DNA from: Paenibacillaceae bacterium GAS479
GTDB lineage: Bacteria; Bacillota; Bacilli; Paenibacillales; Paenibacillaceae
DNA: 64,000 nt
Assembly (NCBI GenBank): GCA_900105225.1
Contig: LT629764.1
Location: 1,892,501 to 1,956,500 of the forward strand
Direction of reading: 5' to 3'
The notes under the pieces are model-generated. The model was not told the origin of the DNA. It saw only the letters and a program-made list of their open reading frames with translations, and made no database searches. How positions within the stretch are numbered: position 1 is the first letter of the stretch; every line of letters begins with the position of its first letter. The translations under genes were made by a program, and so were the position numbers. This document shows, one piece after another, positions 35,676 through 43,953 of this stretch.

Positions 35676-37841
35676 ATGACCACCCTGCTCAAACAATCCG
35701 CCGCCGCCCTGCTCGCCCCGCTGACTGGGTTAAGCGAAGCGGAGCTGGCCGCTCGTTTGGAATATCCGCCGGAGGAGGCTCTCGGCGATCTGTCATTCCC
35801 CTGTTTCCCGCTGGCCAAAACACTGCGCCAGGCTCCGAATGTAATTGCCGCCGAATTGGCGGCAAGGCTGAACTGTGCGCCAGAGCTTGCGGCGCAACTG
35901 GAGTCAGCGGCTGAGTCGGCGGGGCAGCCTGATGCTGCGGCTGAGCTTACGGGGCAGCTGAATCCGGCGAATGTCGAGCCGGCTCCGCATAACACGACTG
36001 CGAGTAACCGCGACCTCGATGAGAGCTCTACGCCGCCTTCCTCGGCCGATGCGGCCTCTTCGAAGGCGGCTGCCCCCATCATCCGCTGGCACGCCGAGGC
36101 CGCTGGAGGTTTCCTCAACCTGAAAGCCGTCGGTACAGGGTGGATGGATGCGTTACTGCGCGAGGCAGAATCCCCGCAGCTAGGACGGCTGCAGGACGGG
36201 GCCGGCAAACGCGTCATCATCGACTACTCTTCGCCTAATATCGCCAAACCGTTCGGCGTCGGTCATTTGCGCTCGACTGTCATCGGCCGTGCGCTGGCCA
36301 ATCTGCATCGCACCGCTGGCTGGGACGTTGTCACTGTCAACCATCTCGGCGACTGGGGCACACAGTTTGGCAAGTTGATTGCCGCCTACAAACATTGGGG
36401 CGATCGTGCTGCGCTGGAGGCCGACCCTATCGGCGAGAGTTTGAAGCTGTACGTCCGTTTCCACGAGGAGGCCGAGAGCGCCCCTGAGCTTGCGGATGAG
36501 GGCCGCGCCTGGTTCCGCCGCCTGGAACAGGGAGACGTGGAGGCGCGCGAGCTTTGGGACTATTTCATCCGCGAAAGCCTGAAAGAATTCCAGCGTATCT
36601 ACAGCAGATTGGACGTGAGCTTCGACTATCTGCTTGGGGAAAGCTTTTACAATGACAAGATGGAAGAGACCGTCGATCGACTACGCAGGGCAGGACTGCT
36701 GGAGGCAAGCGACGGCGCTTCCGTCGTCCGCCTCGATGAGGAGGGCATGCCGCCATGCCTGATCCTGAAGTCGGACGGCTCAACCATCTACGGCGCGCGC
36801 GATTTGGCTACGGCGCTGTACCGTCGCGAGCAGATGCGAGGCGATAAGCTGCTCTATGTCGTCGGAGCAGAGCAGACGCTGCATTTTCGCCAGGTGTTCC
36901 GGGTGTTGGAGAAGCTGGATGCGTCATGGTCGGAGGTGGAGCGTGTGCATACCCCATTCGGCCTAATGAAAATGGAAGGAAAAAAAATGTCCACCCGCCG
37001 CGGCAAGGTGGTGTTCCTGGAAGAGGTGCTGGACGAGGCCGCACAGCGCGCGCTCGCTGTCGTTGAGGGTAAAACGCCCGATCTGCCGGGCAAGGAGGAC
37101 GTGGCTGAAGCCGTCGGCGCGGGGGCAATAGTGTTCGGCGACCTGCGCAACCGCCGCATGCTGGAGATAGATTTCAACCTGGAGGAAATGGTCAGCATGG
37201 AAGGCGAGACTGGGCCTTATTTGCAGTATACTCATGCCAGAGCGCGCAGTCTGCTGCGCAGAGCGGCAGAGCTGGGCTGGGCGGTGCCTCTTATGCAAGA
37301 GGCAAAAGAAAGCTCGGATGCGGAGTCGGGGCAAGCGGAAGAAGCCGTCTCTGCTGACGCATCTGCAGGAAGCCCTAGTAAGGCGAAGCGGGCTAGTGGT
37401 GCGGATTCCCTTCACATCGCCACCTATTTGTGGCCTGCGCAAGCTCTTGAGGTGCTTGAGGCTCCCGCCGCGCGCGCCTGCTTGCTCAAGCTGGGCCAAT
37501 ACAGCGAAGCGTTACGGGCGGCGCTGCGCGAGCATGAACCTTCGGTTCTTGCCCGCTATTTGCTGGAGATGGCCAAGGCTTATAACCGCTTCTATAATAG
37601 CGGCAAAATTCTAGGCACAGCTGCGGCTGGCGTGCTGAATGAGAGCCCGGCGCCCGGCGCGGGTGCTGCGCTTGGCACCAGTGCGGCGGCGAGCGTGAAC
37701 GCCACGTTCGCCGGGAGTGAAACGGCAGCGCAAAGCGCCCAAGCCGCCGCAGCCGCCAAGCTGCGCCTCAGTGCAGCGGCGGCTGGCGTGCTGCGCCACG
37801 GCCTCACTTTGCTCGGCATTGGGACGCCCAATAAAATTTAA
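35676..37841 (+). CDS. argS: arginyl-tRNA synthetase with low-complexity insertions
   Basis: Charges tRNA-Arg. The start is ATG 35676, nine bases from AGGAGG (an ATG at 35667 touches that site). Class I signatures: SPNIAKPFGVGHLRST (HIGH-like) and KMSTRRG (KMSKS), plus the C-terminal DALR domain (QYSEALRAALREHEPSVLARYLLEMAKAYNRFYN). At 721 residues it is about 160 longer than Bacillus ArgRS. The excess lies in three Ala/Ser/Glu-rich insertions: in the N-terminal tRNA-binding domain (about residues 65-130), before the DALR domain (about 545-575), and near the C-terminus (about 645-700). Codon use there is GC-rich. Core residues are intact, so it should be active. Confidence 0.95.
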   Translation: MTTLLKQSAAALLAPLTGLSEAELAARLEYPPEEALGDLSFPCFPLAKTLRQAPNVIAAELAARLNCAPELAAQLESAAESAGQPDAAAELTGQLNPANVEPAPHNTTASNRDLDESSTPPSSADAASSKAAAPIIRWHAEAAGGFLNLKAVGTGWMDALLREAESPQLGRLQDGAGKRVIIDYSSPNIAKPFGVGHLRSTVIGRALANLHRTAGWDVVTVNHLGDWGTQFGKLIAAYKHWGDRAALEADPIGESLKLYVRFHEEAESAPELADEGRAWFRRLEQGDVEARELWDYFIRESLKEFQRIYSRLDVSFDYLLGESFYNDKMEETVDRLRRAGLLEASDGASVVRLDEEGMPPCLILKSDGSTIYGARDLATALYRREQMRGDKLLYVVGAEQTLHFRQVFRVLEKLDASWSEVERVHTPFGLMKMEGKKMSTRRGKVVFLEEVLDEAAQRALAVVEGKTPDLPGKEDVAEAVGAGAIVFGDLRNRRMLEIDFNLEEMVSMEGETGPYLQYTHARARSLLRRAAELGWAVPLMQEAKESSDAESGQAEEAVSADASAGSPSKAKRASGADSLHIATYLWPAQALEVLEAPAARACLLKLGQYSEALRAALREHEPSVLARYLLEMAKAYNRFYNSGKILGTAAAGVLNESPAPGAGAALGTSAAASVNATFAGSETAAQSAQAAAAAKLRLSAAAAGVLRHGLTLLGIGTPNKI

Positions 37842-37863
37842 CCTAAAAGTTCAATTTAACCCT

Positions 37864-37892
37864 TGATGCACATGGTTAACAATGGTAAACTT
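37864..37892 (+). promoter_or_regulatory. promoter of the Doc-like cassette
   Basis: TTGATG (37864-37869), 17 bp, TAAACT (37887-37892) with a TG extension (TGGTAAACT). Confidence 0.45.
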
Positions 37893-37940
37893 GGATCACG
37901 AACAAGTGTACCCATTCTCTCACAGAAAGGCTGATCGACG

Positions 37941-38078
37941 ATGGCGGACTCCAAACGCCCCCCTGTTCCCGGCACTTCTCAAGTCTCAGAATCCAAGGAG
38001 GATCCCGCTCTGCTGCTAGCGCGACAGCTGTTATTGCTGCACCGCAATGCCTTCCGCAGGCTTTCGGAGCGCTCATGA
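37941..38078 (+). CDS. 45-residue protein, partner of the Doc-like gene
   Basis: A small ORF from ATG 37941 (GAAAGG about ten bases upstream) to a TGA that overlaps the next ATG by 4 bp (ATGA). The N-terminal half is Pro/Ser/Glu-rich; the C-terminal half is a Leu-rich basic helix (ALLLARQLLLLHRNAFRRLSERS). Coupling to the Doc-like gene suggests a partner such as an antitoxin-sized inhibitor, since Phd-type antitoxins bind Doc through a C-terminal helix. It lacks a Phd DNA-binding domain. Role is inference. Confidence 0.6.
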   Translation: MADSKRPPVPGTSQVSESKEDPALLLARQLLLLHRNAFRRLSERS

Positions 38079-38458
38079 ACGAACAACTGACCGTACCACA
38101 GCTACTGGAGATCCACATGATGCATCAAGAGCGCTTCAACGTTAGTCCCGGCTTCCGCAATCCCGGCTTTTTATTACAACTGGTCGATCGGCCGCTGCTG
38201 GAGGGTTTTTCCGGCAGTGACGATGACTCCACTCTCGTGCGTCAAGCCGCGCTCTATTGGCACGGACTGGCGCGCGCGGTGGCGTTCCGTGATGGCAATG
38301 CAGCTACAGCGATCCATGCGATGATGACATTCCTGCTGCTGAACGGAATCGAACTCGATGTTCCGGAGGATGAGCTGGTAGAAGCTGCGATTCTATGCGT
38401 CTCCTGGAAGATGGACCTGGAGGAATGCGAGGAATGGATTCGCCGCTATCTTCGCTAA
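38075..38458 (+). CDS. Doc/Fic-fold protein with degenerate active site
   Basis: The 127-residue product follows the Doc (death on curing) layout: an N-terminal LTVPQLLEIHMMHQERFNVSPGFRNPG segment, a central helix pair, and AFRDGNAATAIHAMMTFLLLNGIEL where Doc has HIFNDANKRTALNSALLFLRRNGV. The Asp and Asn of the Fic motif are kept, but the catalytic His is Val/Ala and the Lys-Arg pair is Ala-Ala. Kinase or AMP-transfer activity is therefore unlikely. It is coupled to a 45-residue upstream gene. Recognition is by eye, so homology needs a profile search. Confidence 0.65.
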   Translation: MNEQLTVPQLLEIHMMHQERFNVSPGFRNPGFLLQLVDRPLLEGFSGSDDDSTLVRQAALYWHGLARAVAFRDGNAATAIHAMMTFLLLNGIELDVPEDELVEAAILCVSWKMDLEECEEWIRRYLR

Positions 38459-38491
38459 TAATTGTTCCAATTTAGCTTGCGTGTCAATCTA

Positions 38492-38520
38492 TGGACAATC
38501 CCCTGCCTTAACCTTATGAT
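38492..38520 (+). promoter_or_regulatory. promoter of the cobalamin riboswitch leader
   Basis: TGGACA (38492-38497), 17 bp, TATGAT (38515-38520), each with one mismatch to consensus; the riboswitch begins about 25 bp later. Confidence 0.65.
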
Positions 38521-38545
38521 AGATGAGATTCTCCCATAGTTACGT

Positions 38546-38716
38546 TTATTCGGGTGCCCTGAGCAACAAGCTCTGGGCTTAATAGGGAAGTCCGGTTCAA
38601 GTCCGGCGCGGTCCCGCCACTGTACGAGTGTAGTTCCCTGCAGCAGCCACTGTCCGATCCGGATGGGAAGGCGCAGAAGGACGTTGACGCTTCAGCCAGG
38701 AGACCTGCCCGAATAA
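38546..38716 (+). ncRNA. cobalamin (adenosylcobalamin-type) riboswitch
   Basis: P1 is TTATTCGGG (38546-38554) with CCCGAATAA (38708-38716). Conserved blocks in order: GGTGCCCT, GGCTTAATAGGGAA, CCGGTTCAAGTCCGG, GCGGTCCCGCCACTGT, and the B12 box AGCCAGGAGACCTGCC near 38694-38709. This is a textbook class I B12 aptamer, lying in the leader of the SLH-anchored transcobalamin-like gene. Confidence 0.95.
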
Positions 38717-38901
38717 TCTCTCGTCAGTTCTCCCGGGGGGTGGAGACCTGACGCAGCGCCCCAGCAGAATGCTGCCGAATGCCACTTGTCCTAGCTGCAG
38801 AGACCGGATGGTTTCCCAATCCCGAGTCTCTTCGCCTGCCGGGCGGAATGGTATCCGCTAGCCTTTGCCCGTACACTCGCTCATCGGCTACCGCGATTTG
38901 C

Positions 38902-38980
38902 TGGACTGCTTGCCTCGATCGGCTTCCAGTTCAGGACTCGACTTATTGGACTGCTCGCCTGATCGGTGCCAGTTCAGTCC
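38902..38980 (+). repeat. imperfect direct repeat in the riboswitch leader
   Basis: TGGACTGCTTGCCTCGATC (38902) with CCAGTTCAG recurs 45 bp later as TGGACTGCTCGCCTGATC with CCAGTTCAG. Each copy can form a small ACTG/CAGT hairpin. Function unknown; could take part in the long expression platform. Confidence 0.6.
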
Positions 38981-39081
38981 GTCTCCACCAGGCGAACACA
39001 ATTCGCCCGATGGAAGCCGATTCCGCGGCTGCATCGTCTCCGCGCGAGACGCCGCCGGGGCGCGTGGACTGCTATACTTAC

Positions 39082-39107
39082 GCCGCCCTTTTAGGCGGCT
39101 TTTTTTA
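39082..39107 (+). terminator. leader terminator, possible riboswitch expression platform
   Basis: GCCGCC (39082-39087) and GGCGGC (39094-39099) followed by eight T (39100-39107), about 80 bp before the start codon. It lies about 365 nt after the aptamer; an upstream GCCGCC (39051-39056) could compete for the same partner. Confidence 0.75.
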
Positions 39108-39188
39108 TTCCCGGGAAGGCCGTGTGCTGCACACTCTCCCTCCCCCTCCCTGCAGCCAATTAAAAATAAAGAAAGAGGGTTGATTCTG

Positions 39189-41282
39189 TTGAAAGCTTTG
39201 TTTAATCGGGCTGCACTGGCTGTCCTGCTTGCCGCAGCTTTAATCATGTCCGCGATTCCGGCGGCTCCAGCCTCAGCTGCAGTAGAAACGACCACTGCGT
39301 TGAAGAAAGCAGGCGCCGCGTTGCTCCAAAGCGGCATCACCTCCGACTGGGACGCGATAGCCGCCTCCCAAGCCGGTTACGAACTTCCTGCTTCCTACCT
39401 TTCCAAGCTTCAGACATCCATTCAAAAGGAAGTCCCGACCTTCCGCAACGTGACGGACTTTGAACGTCTGTCGATGGCAGTAACCGCTGCCGGCCAGGAT
39501 GCGACCTCTTATGGGGGCGTCAACCTGATCGAGCGCATTTACAATAGCGAGCGCATGCTGAACCAGGGCGTCAACGGTCCGATCTACGCTTTGCTGGCGC
39601 TGGATTATGGCAACTATGACATACCTGCTTCCGCCAAATGGACCCGCGACAAGCTCGTCGCCGAAGTGCTGAAAAAGCAGTCCGCTGACGGAAGCTTCGC
39701 CTTTACGGGCGAAAAAAGCGGCAACCCGGATCTGACCGGCTCCGCTTTAACCGCTCTTGCACCTTACTTCGGACAAGCCGAAGTTAAGCTGGCCGGCGAG
39801 CGTACCGTCGCTTGGATCAAGTCCCAACAGGACAAGGACGGCGGCTTCACCAGCTACGGCCAGTCCAGTAGCGAGAGCATAGCTCAGATCATCATCGGGC
39901 TGGCCTCAGCTGGTTATGATCCTGTAGGCCAAGCCTTTACACCGAATGGCAAAAGCATGCTCGACAAGCTGATGACGTTCCGCAATGCCGACGGCAGCTT
40001 CTCCCATTCGCTGCCTCTCGCAGCGAACGCCTACGGCGCCTACCAATCCGTGCAGGCGCTCGCCGCCTACGAGAAGTACAAAGCCGGCTCCGGCCGCCTC
40101 TTCAGCAAACCCGCACCATCCGTAGCCGTAACAGTTGAAGGTCCCGAGTCCACGCTGGGCTCCGGCGTGACTCGCGCGGTCTATGCCCTTGACGCACTGA
40201 CACAGATCGGTGCAGACAAAAAGCTTGCCGTCGACGTGAAGGAAATGTCCTTCGGCAAGTATGTTAATGCCATTAACGGCATCGCCGGGGGCAAATACGG
40301 CGGCTACGACGGCTGGATGTTCGCCGTGGAGCGCAAAGGCGCCTGGATCAACCCATCCGTCGGCATGGGCGACTTTAAGCTGGAAGCTGGTGATCGCCTA
40401 GTCGTGTTCTACGGCGACAGCACGAAGTTGATCAGCTCTGTGCAGGTCAACCCTCGCCAACCACGCGACAATGAAGCATTCACAGTTCAGGTAAATCAAC
40501 AAGAATGGGATTTCAAAACCAACCAGTTCGCTGTAACGCCCGCTGCAGGCGTCGCCATCCAGGTCGGCGGTGTCACCGTCACCACAGACGCATACGGCAA
40601 AGCCCAATTTCAGCCGCTGTCCGCAGGGGGCTATGATTTGACCGTGACCGGTTACAGCTCTTCCAAAGCTCCATCCGTGCTGAAGCATACCGTCAAGCTT
40701 ACTGTCGGCTCGACCAGCGTCAAATTCTCGGATGAAAAAAGCATCGCACCATGGGCAATCGAAGCCGTCAAAAACGGCTACGCTTCCGGCCTGATTAGCG
40801 GCATCGGCGGCAGCCAGCCCGCTTTCGCGCCGAAGCAGCAGCTCACCCGCGCCCAGTTCGCGGCGCTGGCAGTTCGTTTGCTCGGCCTGGATGAGGCCGA
40901 CGCTCCGGCAGCAGCCGTGTCCTTCACCGATGTGAAGGCCGGCAGCTGGTATGAAGGCGCGGTGCGCGTCGCTTCCGCCCACGGCATCATCTCCGGCGTC
41001 GGCGGCGGCAAGTTTCAGCCGAACGCTGCGGTGAATCGCCAGGATATGGCGGTAATTTTCGCTCGCGCCCTCAAGCTTGATCTCTCTGCAACGGAAGCTC
41101 CGTACATCAAAGATCTGGGCACAGCTTCCCCTTATGCCGTGACTTCCATTATCGCCGTGCATGGCAGTGAATTCATGGTAGGAGACGCAGCCGGCAAGTT
41201 TAATCCCAAGGCGGCTGTGAGCCGCGAGATGGCTGCCGTTGCCATCGTCAACGTATACGAGCATCTTTCCAACCAGCGATAA
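39189..41282 (+). CDS. secreted intrinsic-factor/transcobalamin-like protein with SLH anchor, probable B12-capture protein
   Basis: Start is TTG 39189, nine bases from AAAGAGGG, giving 697 residues. Order: signal peptide (1-30, cleavage near ASA); a helical region with prenyltransferase/terpene-cyclase-like repeats (about 31-305; QDKDGGF, NADGSFSH); a DUF4430 domain (about 308-415; YVNAINGIAGGKYGGYDGWMFAVE), the family related to the C-terminal domain of transcobalamin; an Ig-like segment (about 416-508); three SLH domains (about 510-697; FTDVKAGSWYEGAV). The alpha/alpha barrel plus DUF4430 layout matches animal intrinsic factor and transcobalamin. The cobalamin riboswitch upstream supports a role in binding corrinoid at the cell wall. 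No btu transporter is adjacent. Ligand binding is inference. Confidence 0.85.
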   Translation: MKALFNRAALAVLLAAALIMSAIPAAPASAAVETTTALKKAGAALLQSGITSDWDAIAASQAGYELPASYLSKLQTSIQKEVPTFRNVTDFERLSMAVTAAGQDATSYGGVNLIERIYNSERMLNQGVNGPIYALLALDYGNYDIPASAKWTRDKLVAEVLKKQSADGSFAFTGEKSGNPDLTGSALTALAPYFGQAEVKLAGERTVAWIKSQQDKDGGFTSYGQSSSESIAQIIIGLASAGYDPVGQAFTPNGKSMLDKLMTFRNADGSFSHSLPLAANAYGAYQSVQALAAYEKYKAGSGRLFSKPAPSVAVTVEGPESTLGSGVTRAVYALDALTQIGADKKLAVDVKEMSFGKYVNAINGIAGGKYGGYDGWMFAVERKGAWINPSVGMGDFKLEAGDRLVVFYGDSTKLISSVQVNPRQPRDNEAFTVQVNQQEWDFKTNQFAVTPAAGVAIQVGGVTVTTDAYGKAQFQPLSAGGYDLTVTGYSSSKAPSVLKHTVKLTVGSTSVKFSDEKSIAPWAIEAVKNGYASGLISGIGGSQPAFAPKQQLTRAQFAALAVRLLGLDEADAPAAAVSFTDVKAGSWYEGAVRVASAHGIISGVGGGKFQPNAAVNRQDMAVIFARALKLDLSATEAPYIKDLGTASPYAVTSIIAVHGSEFMVGDAAGKFNPKAAVSREMAAVAIVNVYEHLSNQR

Positions 41283-41331
41283 GCCGAGTTTCGGCGCCAT
41301 CTTCCTTCCCAACGTGGAAGTTTCCACAGCA

Positions 41332-41368
41332 ACTCCTTCATCCTTTCCAGGGTGAAGGAGTTTTTTCA
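41332..41368 (+). terminator. intrinsic terminator of the SLH protein gene
   Basis: AACTCCTTCA (41332-41341) pairs with TGAAGGAGTT (41354-41363), followed by TTTT. Confidence 0.87.
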
Positions 41369-41507
41369 TTCGGCAGCCCGTCCGTTATCTCTCGTTTGTT
41401 TGTAAATGCGTTTAGTGGGCTTTACAATGAAAGGAGCATTTTTCATCTATCATCTGGCATGCCAGCCCCGGAACGTCCGGAGGCTCGGAAGGAGAGTATA
41501 CGTACCC

Positions 41508-43607
41508 GTGTATGACCTGCAACCAAGCAGGGCCAAGCGCTTCTGGCTGAGCCCCTTCGTCCTTTTCACCTTGACGATGATCTTCAAAATGTACCTCGCC
41601 GCCTACGTAATCAACGGGGGCGAAAACCCCTTGCTGACGCTGGCGACGGGGCTGCCGACCGTCTGGGCCGCCTTTTTCTTCATTGAGCTGTTTGCCCGCA
41701 AGCGCAAAATAATGGTTTATCTTATCGTGAACTTAGCGTTCACGGCGATTTATTTTGCTGTCATCATGTACTACAAATATTTCGGCATCATTGTCACCTA
41801 TCATGCACTCAGCCAGGTCGGTCAGGTGACCGAGGTGAAGGGCAGCGTTTTCCAACTGCTGCATCCGTACTTCATGCTGATCTTCGTCGATATCGTGTTA
41901 TGTTGGATTCTACTCGGGTTCAACAAGCGGCTGCGCAGCGACTGGCGGAAAATCGCAAACCGCAGGTTGATGAGCTGGCGAATTGCTTTGCCCGGCTTTA
42001 TTTTGATGGCCGCCGCCTGCCTCGCCGTTATTTGGCCGAACCGCAGCATTGCTAATGAGCTAGTGCAGACCGAGCGTATGGGCATCGTCAACTATGAGAT
42101 TTTCCTGATCGCAACAGGCGGCAACGAGAGCTTCGTTCCATTGGCTTCAGTGACGCAGCAGGAAATCGACCGGCTGAAGGGGCTTCAGGCGGGTACCGGC
42201 CAACCGGCCAAGTTCGGAGCTGCAGAGGGACGGAATATTATCGTCGTGCAGTTGGAAGCTTTTCAGAACTTTATTTTAAACAAAACCGTTGATGGCCAAG
42301 AGATCACGCCAAACCTCAACAAGCTGATCGGCCAGAGCATATACTTCCCCCGCTTCTACCAGCAGGCGGGCTCTGGCAACACCTCCGACGCCGAGTTTCT
42401 AATGAACACTTCGCTCTACGTGCCGCTCCGGGTACCCGCGACCCAAGCTTATTCCGGCAAGTCGCTCCCATCGCTGCCCAAGCTGGTGGAGACCAAGGGC
42501 TACGAGACGATGACATTCCATACAAATGATGTCTCGTTTTGGAACCGTAAAGAGATGTACCGAGCGATAGGATTCAACCGGTACTACGATACGAATTTCT
42601 TTGGAGATGAGGATGTCATTGCATTCGGAGCGTCGGATGAGGTGCTGTACCGCAAGAGCGTTCAAGAGATGGCAAAGGTGCGGCAGGAAGAAGGCAAACC
42701 GTTTTATTCCATGCTGATCTCGATGTCCGCCCATCACCCGTACAACATAAAGGAAAGCAAAGTGAAGCTGAACCTATCGGATAAATACAAGAATAGCTTT
42801 GTCGGGGACTATATGCGGGCGCAGAACTACGCCGATTATGCCCTGGGGCAGCTGATTCAAGAGCTGAAGGACGCCAAGCTGTGGGAAAACAGCATGCTCG
42901 TCATCTATGGCGATCATATGGGGCTGCCTATCTACTCACTGGACGATCCGGATCTGCAATTGCTCGAGGAGCTGGTGGGGAAAAAGTACGATTCCTCGCA
43001 AATGCTTAATATTCCGCTCATTGTGACCGCGCCCGGTGCACTGGAGCCATCGGTGGAATCGACAGTCGGCGGACAAAGCGATATTATGCCGACGATTGCC
43101 AACCTGGTAGGCTCCAAACTGGATGGCCAGCTGCATTTTGGGCAAGATCTGCTGAACGAACGCAGCAATTTGCTGCCAGAGCGATATTATCTGCCTTCAG
43201 GCTCATTCATCAACGACCGGGAGATTTTCATCCCTGGTACTGGTTATGCCGACGGCAAACGTGTTGAGCTGCCGTCTGTGAATATCCCCATGGCGGGCGG
43301 CAAGGACGGCAAGGACGGCAAGAACACCACGAATGAAGCTATGGCCGAAGGCGATCATTCGACGGACACAGGCGGCGGAACCAGCCCGGCTCCTGGTAAG
43401 CCGGGCGAACCAAGCGGAGCCGGCGGCACTGCTGGACTCGGCAATAGCGCCGATGATAGCGCGGATGGCGGACCGGCAAGCGCGACGCAGGAACAGTTCG
43501 ACCGCGCGCTGAAGCTGCTCCGCATGTCGGACAGCTACGTGCGCTCGCTACCGTCGACGGACAAAGACCCCGCCCCAACAAGCGGAGCGGATGTTTCCGG
43601 CAAGTAA
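41508..43607 (+). CDS. LtaS-type phosphoglycerol transferase (sulfatase family), paralogue 1
   Basis: Lipoteichoic-acid-synthase family enzyme: five N-terminal membrane helices (about residues 10-190) and an extracellular alkaline-phosphatase-superfamily domain. Landmarks: IVVQLEAFQNF (metal-binding Glu), SGNTSDAEF with the nucleophile Thr, FHTNDVSFWNR, SMSAHHPY and YGDHMGLP. GTG 41508 is the preferred start (GGAAGGAG upstream, and the alignment with paralogue 2 begins there); the frame stays open to 41406. The C-terminal tail (about 590-699) is Gly/Asp/Ser-rich, then matches paralogue 2 again (EQFDRALKLLRMSDSYV). Acts in teichoic acid or glycolipid synthesis; exact product unknown. Confidence 0.92.
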   Translation: MYDLQPSRAKRFWLSPFVLFTLTMIFKMYLAAYVINGGENPLLTLATGLPTVWAAFFFIELFARKRKIMVYLIVNLAFTAIYFAVIMYYKYFGIIVTYHALSQVGQVTEVKGSVFQLLHPYFMLIFVDIVLCWILLGFNKRLRSDWRKIANRRLMSWRIALPGFILMAAACLAVIWPNRSIANELVQTERMGIVNYEIFLIATGGNESFVPLASVTQQEIDRLKGLQAGTGQPAKFGAAEGRNIIVVQLEAFQNFILNKTVDGQEITPNLNKLIGQSIYFPRFYQQAGSGNTSDAEFLMNTSLYVPLRVPATQAYSGKSLPSLPKLVETKGYETMTFHTNDVSFWNRKEMYRAIGFNRYYDTNFFGDEDVIAFGASDEVLYRKSVQEMAKVRQEEGKPFYSMLISMSAHHPYNIKESKVKLNLSDKYKNSFVGDYMRAQNYADYALGQLIQELKDAKLWENSMLVIYGDHMGLPIYSLDDPDLQLLEELVGKKYDSSQMLNIPLIVTAPGALEPSVESTVGGQSDIMPTIANLVGSKLDGQLHFGQDLLNERSNLLPERYYLPSGSFINDREIFIPGTGYADGKRVELPSVNIPMAGGKDGKDGKNTTNEAMAEGDHSTDTGGGTSPAPGKPGEPSGAGGTAGLGNSADDSADGGPASATQEQFDRALKLLRMSDSYVRSLPSTDKDPAPTSGADVSGK

Positions 43608-43702
43608 TAGGGCGCCGCTTGCACTAGCACCATATCTCTAACGCTGCGGTGGCACAGCCTAGCACTGCTCCACCCTTACACATGAACAAGGGTTCAAGCC
43701 AG

Positions 43703-43853
43703 CTAACGGATCTGAGAAGAGTTATTTGGGTCAGAAACGATGATATTCGCAAGATAATGCCGAAATAACGTCTCTCAGTTCCCTTACACCTCGAAATCCT
43801 TCGATTTTACCGGAATAAGGCTTCTCAGATCCGTTACGCATGGAAATCCATTA
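43703..43853. repeat. intergenic repeat element, copy A
   Basis: The left end CGGATCTGAGAAG (43708-43720) is complementary to the right end CTTCTCAGATCCG (about 43821-43833). A second right-type unit (TCTCTCAGTTCCCTTACACC, 43771-43790) lies inside. The whole element is similar to 59776-59968. No coding sequence is apparent. Confidence 0.75.
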
Positions 43854-43894
43854 ATTCATGAACAAATGAAGCTTAGAGAGCCTACTGATAATCG

Positions 43895-43937
43895 AAAACG
43901 GGAGGAGACTGAGCCAAGCTCAGTCTCCTCCCGTTTT
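43895..43937. terminator. 19-bp perfect bidirectional terminator
   Basis: The arms at 43895-43913 (AAAACGGGAGGAGACTGAG) and 43919-43937 pair exactly around CCAAG, with A-run and T-run at the ends. It separates the LtaS gene from the minus-strand genes. Confidence 0.9.
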
Positions 43938-43953
43938 GCTAACGCTCATTAAT

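Noticed and set aside
38779-39183. ORFs in the riboswitch leader
   Set aside because: They cross leader hairpins and a terminator and lack ribosome sites; the region reads as untranslated leader.
40398-41369. 323-codon minus-strand ORF opposite the SLH domains
   Set aside because: Antisense to recognised SLH repeats and crosses the terminator; no start signal.
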